From Pseudomonas sp. (GTDB taxonomy: Bacteria; Pseudomonadota; Gammaproteobacteria; Pseudomonadales; Pseudomonadaceae), in assembly GCA_007117785.1 (NCBI GenBank), contig SKFV01000274.1:1-9805 (forward strand): DNA of 9,805 nt, given 5' to 3'. Below the pieces are notes generated by a model that saw nothing but the letters and a program-made list of their open reading frames with translations, did no database searches and had not been told where the DNA came from. Made by a program: the position numbers and the translations under genes. Below are positions 6,441 through 9,805 of this stretch, piece after piece; within the stretch, counting starts at the first letter, position 1, and every line of letters begins with the position of its first letter.

Positions 6441-6536
6441 ATGAAACAGCTCCAATTGATCCGCGGCAAATTGCCCACCATCGCCGTCATTGTCCTCGCT
6501 ACCGGCCTGCTGCTGATTATTCCGAATATTACCTGA
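6441..6536 (+). CDS. Putative small single-pass membrane protein (31 aa)
   Basis: An ATG-started frame encodes 31 residues and ends in TGA. The first 10 residues, MKQLQLIRGK, are polar and positively charged. Residues 11-29 form one hydrophobic segment (LPTIAVIVLATGLLLIIPN), which would place the N-terminus in the cytoplasm by the positive-inside rule. A weak AAGG (6429-6432) lies 8 nt before the ATG. The composition is what a genuine small inner-membrane protein would have, unlike a random short frame. It lies 44 bp before mnmC on the same strand. I recognise no family, and a chance ORF cannot be excluded. Confidence 0.45.
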   Translation: MKQLQLIRGKLPTIAVIVLATGLLLIIPNIT

Positions 6537-6580
6537 CTAACGCACAACAGGTAGACTAGGGGCTTTTATCCGATCAGGCT

Positions 6581-8611
6581 GTGCCCGTGACAAAACCCAG
6601 CCCTTCAGCTGAACTCGACTGGACCGATGATGGTCAGCCGTTATCGCGCCAATTCGACGATGTCTATTTCTCCCGCGAATCCGGCCTGGAAGAAACCCGC
6701 TTTGTATTTCTCCAGCACAACCATCTGGCCGAACGCTGGGCCGCATTGCCTGCTGACGGGCGCTTCGTTATTGGTGAAACCGGCTTTGGCACCGGGTTGA
6801 ATTTTCTCTGCGCCTGGCAACTGTGGCAGCAAACTGCCCCGACAACTGCTCACCTGCACTTTATCAGCTGTGAAAAATACCCCCTTACTGCAACCGACAT
6901 GACCCGCTCCCTGCAGCTCTGGCCAGAACTGAGTGAACTCAGCCAGCCATTGATCGATCAATATCAGGTAATCAGTCCCGGTTGGCAGCATTTCAGCTTT
7001 GCCGACGGACGGGTAACGCTGACACTGATGATCGGTGATGTGCTGGATACCTTGCCACTGCTGGATGCCGGCAAAGGTATCGATGCCTGGTTCCTCGACG
7101 GTTTTGCCCCGGTAAAAAACCCGGGCATGTGGCAGCCTGCACTCTACCAGCAACTGGCCCGTCTGGCCGCCCCAGGCTGCACACTGGCGACTTTTACCAG
7201 CGTCGGCGAGGTGCGCCGAGGATTGCAGGCCGCAGGCTTTGCCATGCGTAAGACACGTGGTTTTGGCCGCAAGCGCGACATGCTCTGCGGCGAACTGGTT
7301 GAACCAGCAAAAGCCGAGTGGCGGGCGCCCTGGTTTTCGCGGCCTGAACCGTCCAGCACACCCTCAGATAAAACCGTTGTGGTGATTGGCGCCGGCCTGG
7401 CCGGGTGCAGCACCGCTTTTGCGCTGGCAAGGCGGGGTTGGCAGGTCACTCTGATAGACCGCCACGATACCCTGGCTGCTGAAGCTTCCGGCAACCCGCA
7501 AGGCATCCTGTATTGCAAACTATCGGCCCACGCAACCAGTTTGTCGCGCTTTATTCTCAGCGCCTACAGTTTCAGCCTGCGCCAGCTTCACCAGCAACTG
7601 CAACAAGGTGACGCCACTTGGCAAGCCTGCGGAGTCCTGCAATTGCCAGGCAATCCGAAGGAGCAAAAACGTCAGGCCGAGCTGGCAAATCTTGGCTTGC
7701 CAGCTGACTTGTTGTGCTCCGTTGATACGGAAGCGGCCAGCACGCTGGCTGGCATTCCACTGGCTAGCGGCGGTTTGTGGTTTCCGGCTGCCGGTTGGGT
7801 CAATCCACCTGCACTTTGCCAGGCCCTGGCGACGCAGCAGACTATTTCCCACATGCTGCATACTGCGGCGATAACCCTGCAGCAAAGTGTGCAGGGCTGG
7901 CAAGTGTTGAACCAGCAGGACCATTGCCTTGCCAGCGCTGCTCAGGTTGTACTTTGCACCGCGGCGGATACCCGTCAATTTGTCCAGACCCGGCACTTGC
8001 CGCTGAAAGCTATTCGCGGGCAGATCACGCATTTGCCGGCTACCACTCAAAGCCAGGCGCTTCGCACCGTACTCTGTGCCGATGGCTATATATCCCCGGC
8101 ACGCTGCGGCGAGCACCACCTTGGCGCCAGCTTTCGCTTTGACCGACTGGACAGCCAGCCCAGTGCTGAGGAAAACCTCGGCAATCTGGACCTGCTCGAC
8201 AGTCTGGCCCCCAGCCTTGGTGCATTCTGGCCAGAGGCACGCAGCCAGAGCAGCCAGCTAAAGGCACGCGCTTCGCTGCGTTGCACCTCACCAGATTATC
8301 TACCCTTGATCGGCCCGGTCGCCGATGCCGAAAAGCTGCTCAGTTGCTACGCCGAACTTGGCAAGGACGCATCAAAACAACCCGACAGCCCCGCACCCTG
8401 GCTGGATGGCCTGTGGATTAATTGCGCGCACGGCTCCCGCGGCCTGATCAGCGCGCCCTTGAGCGGCGAACTCATTGCCGCCTACCTGAGTGGCGAGCCC
8501 GCGCCTCTGCCACAGGACTTGCTGGCCGCACTACATCCGAACCGTTTCCTGCTGCGCGACCTGGTGCGCGGCAAGATTCAACCGCCAGTCAAACCCGCCC
8601 AGCCGTCATAG
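6581..8611 (+). CDS. mnmC: Bifunctional tRNA mnm5s2U34 biosynthesis protein MnmC
   Basis: This 676-residue enzyme performs the last steps of wobble uridine-34 modification in tRNAs for split-box codons such as Lys, Glu and Gln. The C-terminal FAD domain removes the carboxymethyl group from cmnm5(s2)U, and the N-terminal domain methylates the amine with SAM to give mnm5(s2)U. The methyltransferase part shows the SAM loop GETGFGTGLNFL (65-76) and DGFAPVKNPGMW (173-184). The oxidoreductase part starts near 264 with the dinucleotide motif VVVIGAGLAG (266-275), then ASGNPQGILY (302-311) and a C-terminal HGSRGL. Length matches E. coli MnmC (668). The start is uncertain: GTG at 6581 or GTG at 6587; AGG at 6576-6578 gives better spacing to the second. 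The stop TAG overlaps the 3' end of the convergent permease gene by 34 bp. Confidence 0.97.
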   Translation: MPVTKPSPSAELDWTDDGQPLSRQFDDVYFSRESGLEETRFVFLQHNHLAERWAALPADGRFVIGETGFGTGLNFLCAWQLWQQTAPTTAHLHFISCEKYPLTATDMTRSLQLWPELSELSQPLIDQYQVISPGWQHFSFADGRVTLTLMIGDVLDTLPLLDAGKGIDAWFLDGFAPVKNPGMWQPALYQQLARLAAPGCTLATFTSVGEVRRGLQAAGFAMRKTRGFGRKRDMLCGELVEPAKAEWRAPWFSRPEPSSTPSDKTVVVIGAGLAGCSTAFALARRGWQVTLIDRHDTLAAEASGNPQGILYCKLSAHATSLSRFILSAYSFSLRQLHQQLQQGDATWQACGVLQLPGNPKEQKRQAELANLGLPADLLCSVDTEAASTLAGIPLASGGLWFPAAGWVNPPALCQALATQQTISHMLHTAAITLQQSVQGWQVLNQQDHCLASAAQVVLCTAADTRQFVQTRHLPLKAIRGQITHLPATTQSQALRTVLCADGYISPARCGEHHLGASFRFDRLDSQPSAEENLGNLDLLDSLAPSLGAFWPEARSQSSQLKARASLRCTSPDYLPLIGPVADAEKLLSCYAELGKDASKQPDSPAPWLDGLWINCAHGSRGLISAPLSGELIAAYLSGEPAPLPQDLLAALHPNRFLLRDLVRGKIQPPVKPAQPS

Positions 8612-9336
8612 AGCAACTTCCAGCCGGTGACGAATAGAAACAGATAGCAGAGCTGATAAATCAGCTTTTCGTTGCTGCGCTGCAACAACCAGAAGCCCAT
8701 ACGCACACCGATCGGGGCCAGTGGCAGCAGCACCAGCGAGGTCCAAAGATTGGCTGGCGAAAACAGGCCAAGATAGACGTAGGCTGGCACCTTGGCCAGA
8801 TTGACTACGGTAAAGAATACCGCAATGGTGCCCATCAGAATGGTCTTGTCGAGCCGCTGCGGTAACAGGTAGATATTGATCGGCGGGCCACCGGCATGGA
8901 TACCGAAACTGGTAAACCCGGCCATGGTGCCCCAAAAGCCGCCACGCCAGACATCGGGAGCACGCTCAGGCGGATCTTTGCGTCGTAACCAGATATTCAG
9001 GGTAAAAATGATCGCAATGGCGCCAATCAACAACTGGATATGCGCATCATTGAGCAGGCGGAAGGTCAGCCCACCAATCACCACGCCAAGCAGCGCTGAA
9101 GGAATGATAATTCGCAGGTTTTCCCGGTGCCATCGGCCACGAAAAGTACGCAAGGCGACCAGATCCATGACACAGAGAATCGGCAACAGAATTGCTGCCG
9201 CCACCACCGGGGAGACGACCAGCGCCATCAAGGGCACCGACAGAATCGCGATATTGCCACCGAAGCCACCCTTGGCGATGCCGTAAAGCAGCACGGCGGG
9301 AATCGCGCAGAGATAAAACAGCGGATCGGTTATCAT
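8578..9336 (-). CDS. TauE/SafE family (DUF81) membrane permease
   Basis: This 252-residue inner-membrane protein has about eight hydrophobic segments. Both halves carry the family's glycine-rich signature: GIAKGGFGG (19-27) in the first helix region, and GFTSFGIHAGGPP (140-152) at the start of the second repeat. Family members are proposed exporters of sulfite, sulfoacetate or other organic anions. The substrate here is unknown, and no sulfur-metabolism gene is nearby. The frame can extend to a TTG at 9405 or ATGs at 9390 and 9384, but I chose the ATG at 9336. Homologues begin right before the first helix, and the longer versions would crowd the divergent gene at 9407. The ribosome-binding site is weak for every candidate. 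The stop lies inside mnmC, a tail-to-tail overlap. Confidence 0.9.
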   Translation of the reverse strand: MITDPLFYLCAIPAVLLYGIAKGGFGGNIAILSVPLMALVVSPVVAAAILLPILCVMDLVALRTFRGRWHRENLRIIIPSALLGVVIGGLTFRLLNDAHIQLLIGAIAIIFTLNIWLRRKDPPERAPDVWRGGFWGTMAGFTSFGIHAGGPPINIYLLPQRLDKTILMGTIAVFFTVVNLAKVPAYVYLGLFSPANLWTSLVLLPLAPIGVRMGFWLLQRSNEKLIYQLCYLFLFVTGWKLLYDGWAGLTGG

Positions 9337-9406
9337 GCCCGGACTCAGGTTGCGACAAAGCTCGCAGTGTAACACCCCACTCATTGTCATCCGAGACGTA
9401 GACAAG

Positions 9407-9658
9407 ATGCTGATTCCCTACCAGATGCTTGAAGCCGACACCCTGCAACGCCTGCTTGAAGACTTTGCCAGCCGAGATGGCACTGATAACGGCCATGCCG
9501 ATAACCTCGACAGTCGGGTCGCTCAACTGCGCCGGCAACTGGAACGCAAACAGGTGGTTATCGTGTTTCATCCGGATACGGCTGAAGCCAGCCTCGCAGC
9601 GCGCCACGATGTGCCCGCAGAATGGCTGCAAACACTGAACCAAGGCAGTGATAACTAA
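9407..9658 (+). CDS. yheU: YheU family protein (UPF0270)
   Basis: This 83-residue protein begins MLIPYQMLEADTLQRLLEDF and contains REGTD-like SRDGTDNG and a basic helix VAQLRRQLERKQ, followed by VVIVFHPDT. This matches the UPF0270/YheU family (E. coli YheU, 72 residues, starts MLIPWQDLSPETL). The conserved MLIP start fixes the ATG at 9407 although the frame is open further upstream. The C-terminus is about ten residues longer than in E. coli. No biochemical function is established for the family. It is divergent from the permease gene, with 70 bp between the chosen starts, and has only a weak ribosome-binding site. Confidence 0.93.
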   Translation: MLIPYQMLEADTLQRLLEDFASRDGTDNGHADNLDSRVAQLRRQLERKQVVIVFHPDTAEASLAARHDVPAEWLQTLNQGSDN

Positions 9659-9805
9659 AAATCCCTGTGCAACAAAGGCTTGCCTTTATACTACAAAATT
9701 ATTCCTGCCAGTAACGACTAGCGACATTTAATAGCCACAAAAAAATCCGTACAATGGCTGTATACCGTTTTCTCGCGCCTGTGCCCAGCAAGCTTCCCAC
9801 TTCAA
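9659..9805. other. Noncoding right end, possible leader of a downstream gene
   Basis: No gene is visible after the yheU stop. A weak hairpin AAAGG-CTTG-CCTTT (9674-9687) could end the yheU transcript, but it has only a short T-run. The stretch is AT-rich up to about 9770. It contains TACAAT (9750-9755) and TATACC (9761-9766) as possible -10 boxes, without a convincing -35. The last 35 bases read like the start of a 5' leader of a rightward gene beyond the edge. Confidence 0.3.

Noticed and set aside
7144..8291. Leftward open frames opposite mnmC
   Set aside because: They lie antisense to a fully recognisable MnmC, have no family features, and are explained by GC-biased third positions.
9337..9405. 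Longer N-terminus for the TauE-family protein, starting with CELCRN-type residues
   Set aside because: It begins at TTG or weak ATGs, adds a non-hydrophobic tail not expected before the first helix, and crowds or nearly meets the divergent yheU start.

Overview
The window reads as ordinary chromosome from a gammaproteobacterium of the Pseudomonas/Halopseudomonas type. This placement is inferred from protein families and moderate GC; no rRNA or marker search was possible. It is gene-dense and mostly core-like. I see no mobile element, CRISPR array, rRNA or phage gene.

Layout, left to right. A leftward gene is cut by the left edge (1-205). Divergent from it is a two-gene rightward unit (335-1264): an LEA14-like outer-membrane lipoprotein and a DUF2489 membrane-anchored protein. 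Converging on that unit is a leftward block of four genes, 5824 down to 1317: two tandem paralogous membrane diguanylate cyclases, DNA polymerase IV (dinB), and, after a 179-bp gap with strong inverted repeats, an SDR oxidoreductase. The two cyclases are 22 bp apart and dinB follows 38 bp later, so these three are probably co-transcribed. The SDR gene has its own leader.

Next comes a self-contained initiator tRNA gene (6058-6134) with its own promoter and a textbook intrinsic terminator. It is followed by an AT-richer spacer holding a possible 31-residue single-pass membrane protein (6441-6536). Then come mnmC (6581-8611, the bifunctional tRNA wobble-uridine modification enzyme), a convergent TauE/SafE family permease whose stop lies inside the mnmC 3' end, and a divergent small yheU/UPF0270 gene (9407-9658). 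The last 147 bp are noncoding and probably lead into a gene beyond the edge.

Functional themes are c-di-GMP signalling (two cyclases with intact GGEEF and RxxD inhibitory sites), translation (initiator tRNA, MnmC), lesion-bypass synthesis (DinB) and envelope functions. I found no clearly new defence or mobile system. The points most worth a second look are the duplicated cyclase pair with an unassigned six-helix sensor domain, its linkage to dinB, the inverted repeat over its putative promoter, and the 31-residue small ORF.
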